Shown in pieces: positions 26,060-35,720 of a stretch of 64,000 bases of DNA. Made by a program: the position numbers and the translations under genes. The DNA is from Prosthecobacter sp. (GTDB lineage Bacteria > Verrucomicrobiota > Verrucomicrobiia > Verrucomicrobiales > Verrucomicrobiaceae). Location: assembly GCA_021733925.1 (NCBI GenBank), contig JAIPJY010000004.1, forward strand, positions 62,001 through 126,000, in the 5' to 3' direction. Each line of letters begins with the position of its first letter. The stretch's first letter is position 1. The notes beneath the pieces are model-generated. The model did no database searches and had not been told where the DNA came from. It worked only from the letters and a program-made list of their open reading frames with translations.

Positions 26060-26183
26060 GAGGCGCTGGAAGCGTGTGGCGAGGCTTATTGAAGACGCTG
26101 CTGGTGGGCGTGGGGTGTGGAGAGATTGCTGGCTTTGCTTTCCGAGCGGGGACCGGATTCCGTGGGTTGGCACCCACGGCTAC
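26060..26183. repeat. Fourth copy of the GC-rich dispersed repeat, ending in a CTAC-footed hairpin
   Basis: The core gaagacgctgctggtgggcg at 26091-26110 and ggctttgctttccgag match the elements at 8584, 8834 and 13376. At 26160-26179 follows the hairpin CCGTGGGT/ACCCACGG with CTAC at 26180-26183. No gene is supported in the spacer 25936-26243; frames across the repeat are not conserved outside the core. Confidence 0.7.
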
Positions 26184-26243
26184 GATTGTGCCAGCGCTCC
26201 GCGCTTCAAAGCCTGTGGCACTGATTTTCGATACCGCCCAAGA

Positions 26244-27677
26244 TCACACGGCCTGCGGGACTTCAAAGCCTGAGCGATACTCACGTGTGAGCAAGGCAAG
26301 GGCTTCGGGGGTCGCGGTGTCGCCGATGAAGGTTTCTTTGGTGCTGTCGATTTCCAGCATGGGCCCCATCTTTATGTCGAGCTTGGAGGCATCGAGTTCG
26401 TTTTTGATGAGGTGCTCATGGAAGTCGGCGATCACGTCGTTCCACGGCTGGAAGTCTTTTACGGCGGCTTCGGCCTGCTCACGGTTGTATTTTTGGCCGA
26501 GGCGGAAGGAGTTGTTGGCAAGATGGCACCAGGCGCTGGAGAAGTGAATTTTCTCCACTTCGGCTTTGAGGTCTTCCTGCTTACGGCTGCGAATGGAGGC
26601 GATGAAGTTGGCCGCATGAGATTTGCCGCCATCGCCTTTGAAGATGTGGAGTTTCTTGCCTTTGGCATCGAAGGCGGTGCCGCCGCCACGGCTGCCGGTG
26701 TAGTAGCCGCCTTCGCATTCAATGATGAGGAAAGCACCGGTGCGGCGGCGCAGATACACATCCGGGGCCTTGATGCCCTTCTGCCGAGGCAGGTTGTGGA
26801 AATCGACGATGACGGGAATGGTGCCGGTGTCCATGTAGGCGAAGTGGGTGTTTGGCGATTCGCCGGCGTCATCCCAGGCGAAACGGCCACCGCCAGCGAT
26901 GACACGCTTGGGCAGCGGCACCTTGTCGCGGAAGACGACGTTGCGCAGGTCATCGAGGATGTGAGGGCCCCAGTTGCCCATCTCGCCGTTGCCGGTGTTC
27001 CAGTTCCAATGCCAGTCGTAGTGGAATTTTTCGCGGTAGATGGGTTCATCCTTCGCAGGGCCGAGCCAGAGATCGTAGTCCACCGTTGTGGGCGGAGTGA
27101 GGGGCTGCGCGAGTTTGCCGATGGAGGCACGCATGCTGTAGTGATTGCAGCGCACGTATTTGATTTTTCCCATGGATCCTTCATCAAGGAAGGTTTTGAT
27201 TTCATCCTGCAGCGGATCGCTGCGCTGCTGCGTGCCACCCTGCACGATGCGATTGTACTTGCGCGCGGCTTCGACGAGTTTGCGGCCTTCCCAGATGTTG
27301 TGAGAGACGGGTTTCTCCACATACACGTCCTTGCCTGCCTGCATGGCCCAGATGGAGGCGAGGACATGCCAGTGATTGCCGGTGGAGACGACGACGGCGT
27401 CGATGGTCTTGTCCTCCATGACCTTGCGCAGGTCCTGAGTGGTCTTGGCGTTTGGGTAAACTTTCTTGGCCCGGTCCAAGGCAGCCGTGTCGGGATCACA
27501 GAGATAGGCGATCTCAACTCCGGGGACTTTGGCCATGCGGCTTGCATTGCCCATGCCCTGGCCGCCGAGGCCGATGGAGGCGATGCGGATGGTGTCATTC
27601 GCGCCGAGCACGCGACTGGCTGACAGAGCGGTGAAGGCGAGGGCGGACTGGGAGATGAAGGAACGGCGTGAAGTCAT
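26244..27677 (-). CDS. Gfo/Idh/MocA-family oxidoreductase with Tat signal
   Basis: NAD(P)-dependent oxidoreductase-like protein of 477 residues from the ATG at 27677. It has a Tat signal (MTSRRSFISQSALAFTALSA), the Rossmann motif IASIGLGGQGMGNASRMA, the family Lys in GKDVYVEKPVSHNIWEGRKLVEAARK (EKP), and a C-terminal domain with GTQQRSDP and MGNWGPHILDDLRN. It is a paralogue, not a duplicate, of the one at 16966. An upstream ATG at 27713 would put 12 residues before the twin Arg and is less likely. The substrate is unknown. Confidence 0.92.
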   Translation of the reverse strand: MTSRRSFISQSALAFTALSASRVLGANDTIRIASIGLGGQGMGNASRMAKVPGVEIAYLCDPDTAALDRAKKVYPNAKTTQDLRKVMEDKTIDAVVVSTGNHWHVLASIWAMQAGKDVYVEKPVSHNIWEGRKLVEAARKYNRIVQGGTQQRSDPLQDEIKTFLDEGSMGKIKYVRCNHYSMRASIGKLAQPLTPPTTVDYDLWLGPAKDEPIYREKFHYDWHWNWNTGNGEMGNWGPHILDDLRNVVFRDKVPLPKRVIAGGGRFAWDDAGESPNTHFAYMDTGTIPVIVDFHNLPRQKGIKAPDVYLRRRTGAFLIIECEGGYYTGSRGGGTAFDAKGKKLHIFKGDGGKSHAANFIASIRSRKQEDLKAEVEKIHFSSAWCHLANNSFRLGQKYNREQAEAAVKDFQPWNDVIADFHEHLIKNELDASKLDIKMGPMLEIDSTKETFIGDTATPEALALLTREYRSGFEVPQAV

Positions 27678-27807
27678 GGCTGGATTGGGGTTGGAAGGTG
27701 TCTGTTGTCTCAAAACACGGTTTTGAAGGCAAGTCCTTCTTTTTGCTTCGTATCACGCCGAGGAGGCGGCTCTTGGCATGGATGGCATTTTGAGCTATGT
27801 TTTTGGC

Positions 27808-28023
27808 ATGTCTATTCAGCAACTTCTCATCTCTGAGCTGTCGCAACAGCCCGAGCCTTTGCTGCGTGAGGTATGGCATTACCTCACCTTCCTCAAATCC
27901 AAGGCGGTTGCGGAGGATCAATCTCTGCCAAGCACGCGTCCAGGCTTCGGCTCAGTGCCTGGTATCAAGATCGCCGATGACTTTGACGCGCCGCTGGCTG
28001 ACTTTGCAGAATATCGCCCATGA
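27808..28023 (+). CDS. Antitoxin-like DUF2281 protein of a VapBC-type module
   Basis: Small protein of 71 residues (MSIQQLLISELSQQPEPLLR) with the helical start and short acidic tail (DDFDAPLADFAEYRP) typical of DUF2281 antitoxins paired with PIN toxins. The stop overlaps the start of the PIN gene by four bases (ATGA). The pairing with a PIN protein is the main support. Confidence 0.82.
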   Translation: MSIQQLLISELSQQPEPLLREVWHYLTFLKSKAVAEDQSLPSTRPGFGSVPGIKIADDFDAPLADFAEYRP

Positions 28024-28406
28024 AGGCTCTTCTCGACACCCACGCGTTGCTTTGGTTTCTAGCAGGTTCCAACAAGCTGGGGACGGCCGCACTGGGGGTT
28101 ATCCAAAATCCTGCGAATACGTTGTTTGTCAGTCCTGCCAGCCTTTGGGAAATCAGCATCAAGGACTCACTGGGCAAGCTCACTCTGCCTCAACCCTTCG
28201 CCCAGCTTTTTCCTGCCAGTTTGGATGCTTCTGGCATTTTAATTCTTCCTATTTTAATGCCTCATCTGCATGCGCATCGTAGTTTACCATTCCATCATCA
28301 CGATCCCTTTGATCGCCTGATCATTTCCCAAGCTTTGACGGAGGATCTCACGCTGGTTTCCTGTGATGGAGAGTTTTCAGCCTACGGGGTAAAGTTGCTT
28401 TGGTGA
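28020..28406 (+). CDS. VapC-like PIN-domain toxin
   Basis: Ribonuclease-type PIN protein of 128 residues. Acidic active-site residues are visible: Asp6 (LLDTHALLWFL), Glu about 44 (SLWEISIKD), Asp about 99 (HDPFDRLIISQAL) and Asp about 114 (SCDGEFSAYG). The sequence HHHDPFDRLI is characteristic of this VapC subgroup. It is translationally coupled to the antitoxin-like gene upstream. It probably cleaves RNA when its partner is degraded; the target is unknown. Confidence 0.92.
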   Translation: MKALLDTHALLWFLAGSNKLGTAALGVIQNPANTLFVSPASLWEISIKDSLGKLTLPQPFAQLFPASLDASGILILPILMPHLHAHRSLPFHHHDPFDRLIISQALTEDLTLVSCDGEFSAYGVKLLW

Positions 28407-28491
28407 TGATAGAATGTTGGCACGTTTGAGATGCTCTTTGCGAGTAGTCGCATAAGCTCTTTCGTCCTACCGTACCCGGCTTTGACCTGGC

Positions 28492-28914
28492 TCAAGCGTT
28501 GGTGCCATCGCGTTCGGCGGCGTTGGTCTCGCTGATCTGGGTGTTGAGGGTACAGAAGTCGTAGATGACGCCGACGAGAAAGAGGCCGCCGGTGCAGAGG
28601 TAGATGAGGCCGCTGAGCCATTTGCCCATGTAGAAACGATGGATGCCGAAGACGCCGAGAAAGGTGAGCAGTATCCAGGTGATGGAGTATTCGAGATGGC
28701 CTTGAGCGAAGCGGCGATCGGCATCGCGATCCATGCCGGGGATGAGGAAGAGGTCCACGATCCAGCCGATGAGGAAGAGGCCGCCGGTGAAGAACCAGAG
28801 GATGCCGGTCTTCGGTTTGCCGAAGTAAAAGCGATGGGCGCCGGTGAAGCCGAAGATCCAAAGAAGGTAGCCGACCAGTTTATTGTGAGTGGAAGGAAGA
28901 GGGATGTTGTTCAT
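28492..28914 (-). CDS. Tandem TM2-domain membrane protein
   Basis: Membrane protein of 140 residues with two TM2 domains, GFTGAHRFYFGKPKTGILWF and GVFGIHRFYMGKWLSGLIYL, each with the GxHRFY motif and a second helix ending in a D (VDLFLIP; IYDFCTL). TM2 proteins have unknown bacterial function. ATG at 28914 is chosen; the frame stays open upstream to 28977. Confidence 0.85.
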   Translation of the reverse strand: MNNIPLPSTHNKLVGYLLWIFGFTGAHRFYFGKPKTGILWFFTGGLFLIGWIVDLFLIPGMDRDADRRFAQGHLEYSITWILLTFLGVFGIHRFYMGKWLSGLIYLCTGGLFLVGVIYDFCTLNTQISETNAAERDGTNA

Positions 28915-29031
28915 AGCCGTGTGTATCATCATGCGTTGTGAGTATCGTGCGATTCCAAGTTTTGGCCGTTTTCGCAATCGGTGGCTGAAGGCTGGACAAA
29001 CGGAGGATGGGGCGGCTAAGCTCGATTTACT

Positions 29032-29373
29032 ATGAACACCGCTGATCTTGTCTTTGTGGGTTTCAATCGTCGTGTGGCTGCACTGGAGCGCCAGACAGGG
29101 GAGCTGGTGTGGGAATGGAAAGCGCCCAATGGCTTGTCTTATGTGAGTCTGCTGCTGGATGGTGACATGCTGATCGCCTCGGTGAACGGGTATATGTATG
29201 GGCTGGATGCGGCGACGGGAAACGAGCGATGGTACAATGAGATGAAGGGGTTTGGCACGGGTGTGGCGGCGCTGGTTTCTGCGAATGGGATGAACAGCAA
29301 TCCGGTGGGTACGGCTGCGGCGGAAGAGGAAGCGACGCTGGCGAGTCAGTCTGCTGCGCCGGTCAGCACCTAG
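29032..29373 (+). CDS. Short PQQ/BamB-like beta-propeller repeat protein
   Basis: Protein of 113 residues with about two PQQ-type blades (AALERQTGELVWEWKAP and MYGLDAATGNERWYNEMKG), far too short for a complete eight-blade propeller. There is no signal peptide. A low-complexity tail (AAAEEEATLASQSAAPVST) follows. It may be the remnant of a larger propeller protein or an independent small protein. Confidence 0.6.
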   Translation: MNTADLVFVGFNRRVAALERQTGELVWEWKAPNGLSYVSLLLDGDMLIASVNGYMYGLDAATGNERWYNEMKGFGTGVAALVSANGMNSNPVGTAAAEEEATLASQSAAPVST

Positions 29374-29409
29374 ACGAAGAGGCGATGCGGGTGCATCTTG
29401 AGCCGCTGC

Positions 29410-30081
29410 TCATTTTTTTGCCTTGGGCTTTATTTCAATGTCGAACTCGTCCGAAGCGGCTTTCGTGCGCAGCATGTCGCGTTTCATTTCGAGAATCCTA
29501 TCTTCGACGGCCTGCATGTGCTGGTCATCTTCGATAAAGATACGTTCCTTGTTCTGCTTGTACCATTCCTGCCATTGCGCAATGGCCACACGCCGCTGCT
29601 CAGGGTCTTGCGTGAGTTTTTCTTCCGATATTCCAAACGACTGCTTTGCAGCTTTGGGAAGAATTTGGCAGATGATGCCTTCAAGCACCGTCCGTGATGC
29701 AGGCGGATAGCGGTCGAGGTTTTCAAGCAGAGACATGCAGGCAGGCAGCGTGTATCTCCGACCGATGCCATTGGCCCATTTCGTGTGGGGCTGGTCCAAC
29801 AGAACGCCTGCAGCAAAGAGTTCTGGGTCGCCGGATTTGGCAAATGATCCTGCATAACTTACCAAGTCCTTCCGTATCGACGGCGTAATGGCCAGACTGC
29901 TGCTGGCAAGCTCATCGGTGTATTGATAAAGCTTCCTCTCGTCAAACTTCCCGGTAACGATCATCTCGCGTGCCGCAAAAAATTTGCTGCGGATCTTATA
30001 CTTTTGAAACTCGGTGCCATAAAGCCAGTAACCGAGCACCAGCAGAGCAACTGCGACAAAAACTTTGAGAAGGAGTTTCAT
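29410..30081 (-). CDS. Hypothetical membrane-anchored protein
   Basis: Protein of 223 residues with one N-terminal transmembrane segment (MKLLLKVFVAVALLVLGYWL) and a mostly helical soluble part. The C-terminus is Lys-rich (IEIKPKAKK). It has no recognised domain. It ends 36 bases past the 3' end of the PQQ gene in convergent orientation and lies downstream of pnp. Confidence 0.7.
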   Translation of the reverse strand: MKLLLKVFVAVALLVLGYWLYGTEFQKYKIRSKFFAAREMIVTGKFDERKLYQYTDELASSSLAITPSIRKDLVSYAGSFAKSGDPELFAAGVLLDQPHTKWANGIGRRYTLPACMSLLENLDRYPPASRTVLEGIICQILPKAAKQSFGISEEKLTQDPEQRRVAIAQWQEWYKQNKERIFIEDDQHMQAVEDRILEMKRDMLRTKAASDEFDIEIKPKAKK

Positions 30082-30134
30082 GGAATTATTTTTGGATCCC
30101 CGCGACGCTGAGCCAAATCGCAGCGCCTGGCCAC

Positions 30135-30163
30135 AAAAAAAGAGGCCGCTTTGCAGCGGCCTC
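30135..30163 (-). terminator. Rho-independent terminator of pnp
   Basis: On the minus strand, stem gaggccgct/agcggcctc with a 4-base loop followed by seven T (plus strand 30135-30141 is all A). It lies 30 bases after the pnp stop. Confidence 0.92.
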
Positions 30164-30192
30164 TTCGTGGTTTTGAGTGTTGAAGGTGGGGC

Positions 30193-32343
30193 TTAGCCCA
30201 GGTCTTCGGCAGGTGCGGCGTCGCCGGCGGCGGCAGCAGCGTCCTTGTCTTTCATGGCGGCCTTGCGGCTCATCTTGATGCGGCCCTTGTCGTCGATGCC
30301 AATGCACTTGGCGGAGACGATGTCGCCGGTCTTGACGACGTCTTCGGTGCGGTTGACGCGGAAGTCGGCGAGTTCGCTGATGTGGATGAGGCCGTCTTTC
30401 TTGCCACCGAGGTTCATGAAGGCACCGAAGTTTGTGGTGCTGACGACTTTACCTGTGTAGATCTTGCCGACTTCGATTTCCTGGGAGGTGCCGCTGATCA
30501 TTTCGACTGCGCGCTCGAGGCTTTCCTTGCGGGAAGCATAGATGTAGACGGTGCCGTCGTCTTCGATGCTGATTTCAGCGCCGGACTCGGCCTGGATGGC
30601 CTTGATGTTCTTGCCGCCAGGACCGATGAGCTCACCGATCTTGTCTGGGTTGATCTTGACGATCTCGATGCGAGGAGCATATGGGCTGAGGGGCTTCACT
30701 TCAGCAATGGCCTGAGCCATGGCGAAGAGGACCTGGGTGCGGCCTTCCTTGGCCTTGACGATGGCTTCTTCGAGGATGCTCAGAGGGAGACCGGCAAGCT
30801 TGAGGTCAAGCTGGTAGCCGGTGACGCCTTCGGAGGTACCGCAGAGTTTGAAGTCCATGTCGCCGAAGTGGTCTTCGCTGCCGATGATGTCGAGCATCGT
30901 GAGGTAGCGTGTCATGGTGTCGCCTTCGAACTCAGAGACGAGACCGACGCTGATACCACCGACGGGGCGCGTGAGAGGAACGCCTGCATCAAGGAGGGCC
31001 ATGACGCCGGAGCAAACGGAGGCCATGGAGGTGGAGCCGTTGGACTCCATGACTTCGCTGCTCACGCGGATGGCGTAAGGGAAGACTTCCTTGGCTGGAA
31101 TGACTGGCTCGATGGAGCGCTCTGCGAGGGCACCGTGGCCGATTTCACGACGGTTCTGACCACCGAAGCGGCCGGTTTCACCGACGGAGAACGGAGGGAA
31201 GTTGTAATGAAGGATGAAGCGCTTGGATTCCGGGCCACCTGCGTAGGTGTCCATTTCCTGAGCTTCGTCAGCTGGAGCGAGGGTGGCGATGGAGAGAGCC
31301 ATCGTTTCGCCACGGGTGAAGCTGGCGGAACCATGCGTGCGGGGAAGCACGGAGGCTTCGCCGGAAAGCTGGCGGAGCTGGTCGATGCCACGGCCATCGC
31401 AACGGCTCTTCTTGTCGAGGATGGAGATGCGGAAGGCTTTCTTCTGGAGGTAGTCGAAGGCCTGGCTGACTTCGAAGCCGGTGGCTTCTGGGAACTTGGC
31501 CTTGATGGCTTCAGCGACTTCGTCCTTGAGAGCGCCGACGGCTTTGCCACGGGCAACCTTGGATGGGGTGTAGAGAGCGCCTTCGATGCGATCGCCAGCA
31601 ACTGCGTAGGCGATTTCGAGGAGTTCGTCTTTCACTAGCATGAGAGGAACTTCGCGCTTGGCCTTACCGGCGAGCTTGGTGAGTTCTTCCTGAGCAACGA
31701 CGATTTTGGCGACTTCGGTTTGTGCGAAGTAGAGGGCTTTGACGAATTCCGCTTCTGGGATTTCGTTGGCTGCGCCTTCGATCATGACGACTTCGGTCTT
31801 GTTACCGACGTACACGAGGTCGAGGTCGCTTTCGAGGCGCTGGCTCTGGGTCGGGTTCACGACGAACTCACCATTGATGCGGCCAATACGGACGGCACCG
31901 ACGGGGCCTGCGAACGGGATGTCCGAGACGCAAAGAGCGGCGGAGGCACCGTTCATGGCGCAGATGTCCGGATCGTTCTCGCCGTCAGCGCTGAGCAGGA
32001 TGGCGACGACCTGGGTGTCGTAGTAGTAGCCTTTCGGGAACAACGGACGCAGAGGGCGGTCCGTCATGCGGCAGGTGAGGATTTCCTTTTCCGTAGGGCG
32101 GCCTTCGCGCTTGAAGTAACCGCCAGGGAAGCGGCCTGCAGCGGAGGCTTTTTCCTTGTACTCAACGGAGAGGGGGAAGAAGTCCTGGCCTTCTTTGACT
32201 TTCGTCGCGGAGACAGCGGTGACAAGGATGATGGTGTCGCCGAGACGCACGGTAACAGCGCCGTCAGCAAGCTTGGCAAATTTGCCGGTTTCGATTTCGA
32301 GGGTACCAGCACCGAGCTGGATTTTTTGTGTATGAATGGCCAT
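30193..32343 (-). CDS. pnp: Polyribonucleotide nucleotidyltransferase (PNPase)
   Basis: Phosphorolytic 3'-5' exoribonuclease of 716 residues. Two RNase PH cores are seen; the first contains ILVTAVSATKVKEGQDFFPL and AAGRFPGGYFKREGRPTEKE, the second ends in DHFGDMDFKLCGTSEGVTG. They are joined by an all-helical linker. A KH domain (IGPGGKNIKAIQAESGAEIS) and an S1 domain (YTGKVVSTTNFGAFMNLGGK) complete the chain. The start at 32343 gives MAIHTQKIQLGAGTLEIETG; the 49 codons before it run through a terminator-like spacer and are not part of the protein. Order rpsO-pnp is the classic arrangement. Confidence 0.97.
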   Translation of the reverse strand: MAIHTQKIQLGAGTLEIETGKFAKLADGAVTVRLGDTIILVTAVSATKVKEGQDFFPLSVEYKEKASAAGRFPGGYFKREGRPTEKEILTCRMTDRPLRPLFPKGYYYDTQVVAILLSADGENDPDICAMNGASAALCVSDIPFAGPVGAVRIGRINGEFVVNPTQSQRLESDLDLVYVGNKTEVVMIEGAANEIPEAEFVKALYFAQTEVAKIVVAQEELTKLAGKAKREVPLMLVKDELLEIAYAVAGDRIEGALYTPSKVARGKAVGALKDEVAEAIKAKFPEATGFEVSQAFDYLQKKAFRISILDKKSRCDGRGIDQLRQLSGEASVLPRTHGSASFTRGETMALSIATLAPADEAQEMDTYAGGPESKRFILHYNFPPFSVGETGRFGGQNRREIGHGALAERSIEPVIPAKEVFPYAIRVSSEVMESNGSTSMASVCSGVMALLDAGVPLTRPVGGISVGLVSEFEGDTMTRYLTMLDIIGSEDHFGDMDFKLCGTSEGVTGYQLDLKLAGLPLSILEEAIVKAKEGRTQVLFAMAQAIAEVKPLSPYAPRIEIVKINPDKIGELIGPGGKNIKAIQAESGAEISIEDDGTVYIYASRKESLERAVEMISGTSQEIEVGKIYTGKVVSTTNFGAFMNLGGKKDGLIHISELADFRVNRTEDVVKTGDIVSAKCIGIDDKGRIKMSRKAAMKDKDAAAAAGDAAPAEDLG

Positions 32344-32473
32344 AGGTTGGCTTGTGTTGTTTGTTTGGTTTGGGTGAAAAAGATTCCAGGCTTCAGCCCG
32401 GCAGCGCTGCGCCAGGGCGCAGCATGCAGCATGAACATCGGCTGTGCCGACATGCGTGATAAGGCCTGAAACA

Positions 32474-32503
32474 GAAAAGGGGCGATGCACGTGGCATCAC
32501 CCC
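32474..32503 (-). terminator. Hairpin between rpsO and pnp (terminator or processing site)
   Basis: On the minus strand, stem ggggtgatgc/gcatcgcccc (one G-U pair) with a five-base loop, then four T, 14 bases after the rpsO stop. In enterobacteria the same place holds a terminator and an RNase III site that lets PNPase control its own mRNA; that role here is inference. Confidence 0.8.
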
Positions 32504-32516
32504 TCGTAAAATTCTG

Positions 32517-32777
32517 CTAGCGGCGGAGACCGAGGCTCTTGAGGAGATTCAAGTAGCGCTCGTTGGCGGTCAGCTTGAGGTAGTCAAGAAGCTTGCGACG
32601 ACGTGCGACCATCTGAAGCAGGCCGCGACGTGTGGAGTGATCTTTCTGATGCGTGGCGAGGTGCTGCGTCAGGTCATTGATTCGCTTCGTCAAGAGGGCC
32701 ACCTGAACATCGGAGCTGCCGGTGTCTTTTTCGTGGATCTTGAAGGAGGTGAAATCGGTGGTGGTTGCTTCGCTCAT
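32517..32777 (-). CDS. rpsO: 30S ribosomal protein S15
   Basis: Ribosomal protein of 86 residues that binds 16S rRNA. It contains the family signature [20 protein letters not shown] and [20 protein letters not shown], ending [10 protein letters not shown]. It lies upstream of pnp on the same strand, the conserved order. Confidence 0.97.
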   Translation of the reverse strand: MSEATTTDFTSFKIHEKDTGSSDVQVALLTKRINDLTQHLATHQKDHSTRRGLLQMVARRRKLLDYLKLTANERYLNLLKSLGLRR

Positions 32778-32888
32778 GGTTCGTTTGAATGGCCGGACAA
32801 CTTGTCAGGCGGTGTGTGTTCTAGGATGTGGGGCCGCGAAGGAACCATAAAGACCCTTTTTGGCAAGAGGAAGTTTCATAGCTTGTGA

Positions 32889-34133
<1,245 letters not shown>

Positions 34134-34140
34134 TTTGATT

Positions 34141-34347
34141 ATGATTCCAAAATCGAACACCGTGCTGACAGAGGAACCACTTTTGTCGGTGCGGTGTTCG
34201 AGGATGGAGAATGAGGAGCTTGCGCTGCCAATGACCTTTGAGGAGCGGAAGGCTGACAGGAAAAAGCTTGATCAGTTGCATCCGGGGAATCGGTTTCGAC
34301 TGATGTTTGGGCAGCCTTTGCTGCCGCGAGAGCCTGTGAGTGAGTGA
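34141..34347 (+). CDS. Small hypothetical protein
   Basis: Possible 68-residue charged protein (ELALPMTFEERKADRKKLDQ) beginning 7 bases after leuB. There is no domain, signal or known family. It may be real and co-transcribed with leuB, but codon evidence is thin. Confidence 0.35.
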   Translation: MIPKSNTVLTEEPLLSVRCSRMENEELALPMTFEERKADRKKLDQLHPGNRFRLMFGQPLLPREPVSE

Positions 34348-34512
34348 AGCGGCTCGTCAGGCTGATACAATAGGATTTATCCTCCCAACATTGGTATGTG
34401 GGCATGCCGCGCCGGAGTGGCTTCGCTGTTTTGTCGAATGTGGGATTTTCGCTCTTCTGGGGTAATGCGCGAGCGCTGATCGACGGACAGGAGTGTCCAT
34501 CGTACTTATGAC

Positions 34513-34710
34513 TTAGGCAGCGGCGCTTGAGGAATGCCGCCGCCGGGACTTCATTCGCACCAAGAATTCATTCACGTCAAAATCTGCCACGAATTCGCCT
34601 CGTTCGATCTGATCAAGCCCCAGTCGGATCTCTTTGCGCAGAGAATCGAGCTTGATGCAATCAAGCTCGTGTTGAGGAAGGAGCGAAGTGGATGACTGGG
34701 ACGAAGTCAT
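34513..34710 (-). CDS. Antitoxin-like small protein (ParD-type), orphan
   Basis: Protein of 65 residues with the segment SLRKEIRLGLDQIERGEFVA, followed by DFDVNEFLVRMKSRRR, a pattern common in ParD-type and related antitoxins (LRxxIxxGxxxIExGxxxxD). No toxin gene lies beside it. It starts 13 bases after the D-2-hydroxyacid dehydrogenase stop, so it may ride on that transcript. Confidence 0.6.
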   Translation of the reverse strand: MTSSQSSTSLLPQHELDCIKLDSLRKEIRLGLDQIERGEFVADFDVNEFLVRMKSRRRHSSSAAA

Positions 34711-34723
34711 TTGATTGGGTGAT

Positions 34724-35680
34724 TTACCCGTTGACCACATTCACCGGCTTGCCTGCGAGGAAGGCTTGGAGGTTGGCGGCGGTGATGTCGATGAGACGGG
34801 CGCGGGATTCGCGGCTGGCCCAGGCGACGTGGGGGGTGATGAGGCAGTTTTTGGCGGTGAGGAGCGGGTTGTCGGCTTTGGCGGGTTCGACGGAGAGGAC
34901 GTCGAGTGCGGCGCCGGCGATGCGGCCTTCGTTGAGGGCTTTGGCGAGGGCGGGTTCATCGACGAGGGGGCCGCGGCCGGTGTTGATGATCATGGCCTCG
35001 GGTTTCATGAGGTCGAGGGTGCGTTCGCCGACGAGGTGCTTGGTGGCATCGGTCAGGGGGCAGTGGAGGCTGATGACGTCGCATTGGCGGAAGATGTCAT
35101 CGATCTCGGCGGCTTCGACACCGGCGGGTGGTGGCTCTTTCCAAGTGCGCTTGGAGGCGAGGACTTTCATGCCGAAGGCGACGGCGATGCGCGCGACGGC
35201 GCTGCCGATTTCCCCGTAGCCGATGATGCCGAGGGTGCGGCCGGAGAGTTCGATGATGGGGTGATCGTAGTAGCAGAAGTCGGGGCATTTTACCCAGCCG
35301 CCTTCTTCCACGCTTTTTGCTGCATGGCCGACGTGGTTCGTCATCTCCAGCATGAGGGCGATCACATGCTGCGCGACGGCGGGGGTGCTGTAGCCGGGGA
35401 CATTGGTGACCACGATGCAGCGTTCTTTGGCTGCGACGACATCGACGATATTGAAGCCGGTGGCGGTGACGCCTATGTATTTTAGATCTGGCAATGCCGC
35501 GATGATTTCGCGTGTGAGAGGGGCTTTGTTGGTGATGACGATCTCCGCTCCAGAGCAACGGGCGACGGTTTGATCGAGCGGCGTGCGCGCATGCACCTCA
35601 CAGGCGGCGATGGCTTCGAGGGGCTGCCAGGAGAGGTCGCCAGGATTGGCGGTGTGGGCGTCGAGGAGAACGATTTTCAT
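34724..35680 (-). CDS. D-2-hydroxyacid dehydrogenase (hydroxypyruvate/glycerate dehydrogenase-like)
   Basis: NAD(P)-dependent reductase of 318 residues that interconverts 2-oxo acids and D-2-hydroxy acids. Nucleotide motif: LGIIGYGEIGSAVARIA. Catalytic residues: Arg in NTGRGPLVDEPAL, Glu in LDVLSVEPAKADNP, His in LITPHVAWASRESR. The N-terminal domain reads KYIGVTATGFNIVDVVAAKE, and LEMTNHVGHAAKSVEEGGWV follows. Overall this resembles glycerate/hydroxypyruvate reductases, but the exact substrate is not certain. Confidence 0.92.
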   Translation of the reverse strand: MKIVLLDAHTANPGDLSWQPLEAIAACEVHARTPLDQTVARCSGAEIVITNKAPLTREIIAALPDLKYIGVTATGFNIVDVVAAKERCIVVTNVPGYSTPAVAQHVIALMLEMTNHVGHAAKSVEEGGWVKCPDFCYYDHPIIELSGRTLGIIGYGEIGSAVARIAVAFGMKVLASKRTWKEPPPAGVEAAEIDDIFRQCDVISLHCPLTDATKHLVGERTLDLMKPEAMIINTGRGPLVDEPALAKALNEGRIAGAALDVLSVEPAKADNPLLTAKNCLITPHVAWASRESRARLIDITAANLQAFLAGKPVNVVNG

Positions 35681-35720
35681 GTGAGCTTGATCCTATGCCG
35701 ACGATTTGGCGGTGCTCCAC

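Noticed and set aside
30382-31638. 418-codon open frame on the plus strand inside pnp
   Set aside because: It is antisense to the firmly identified PNPase and has an Asp/Gly/Phe-rich composition typical of the complement of GC-rich coding sequence.
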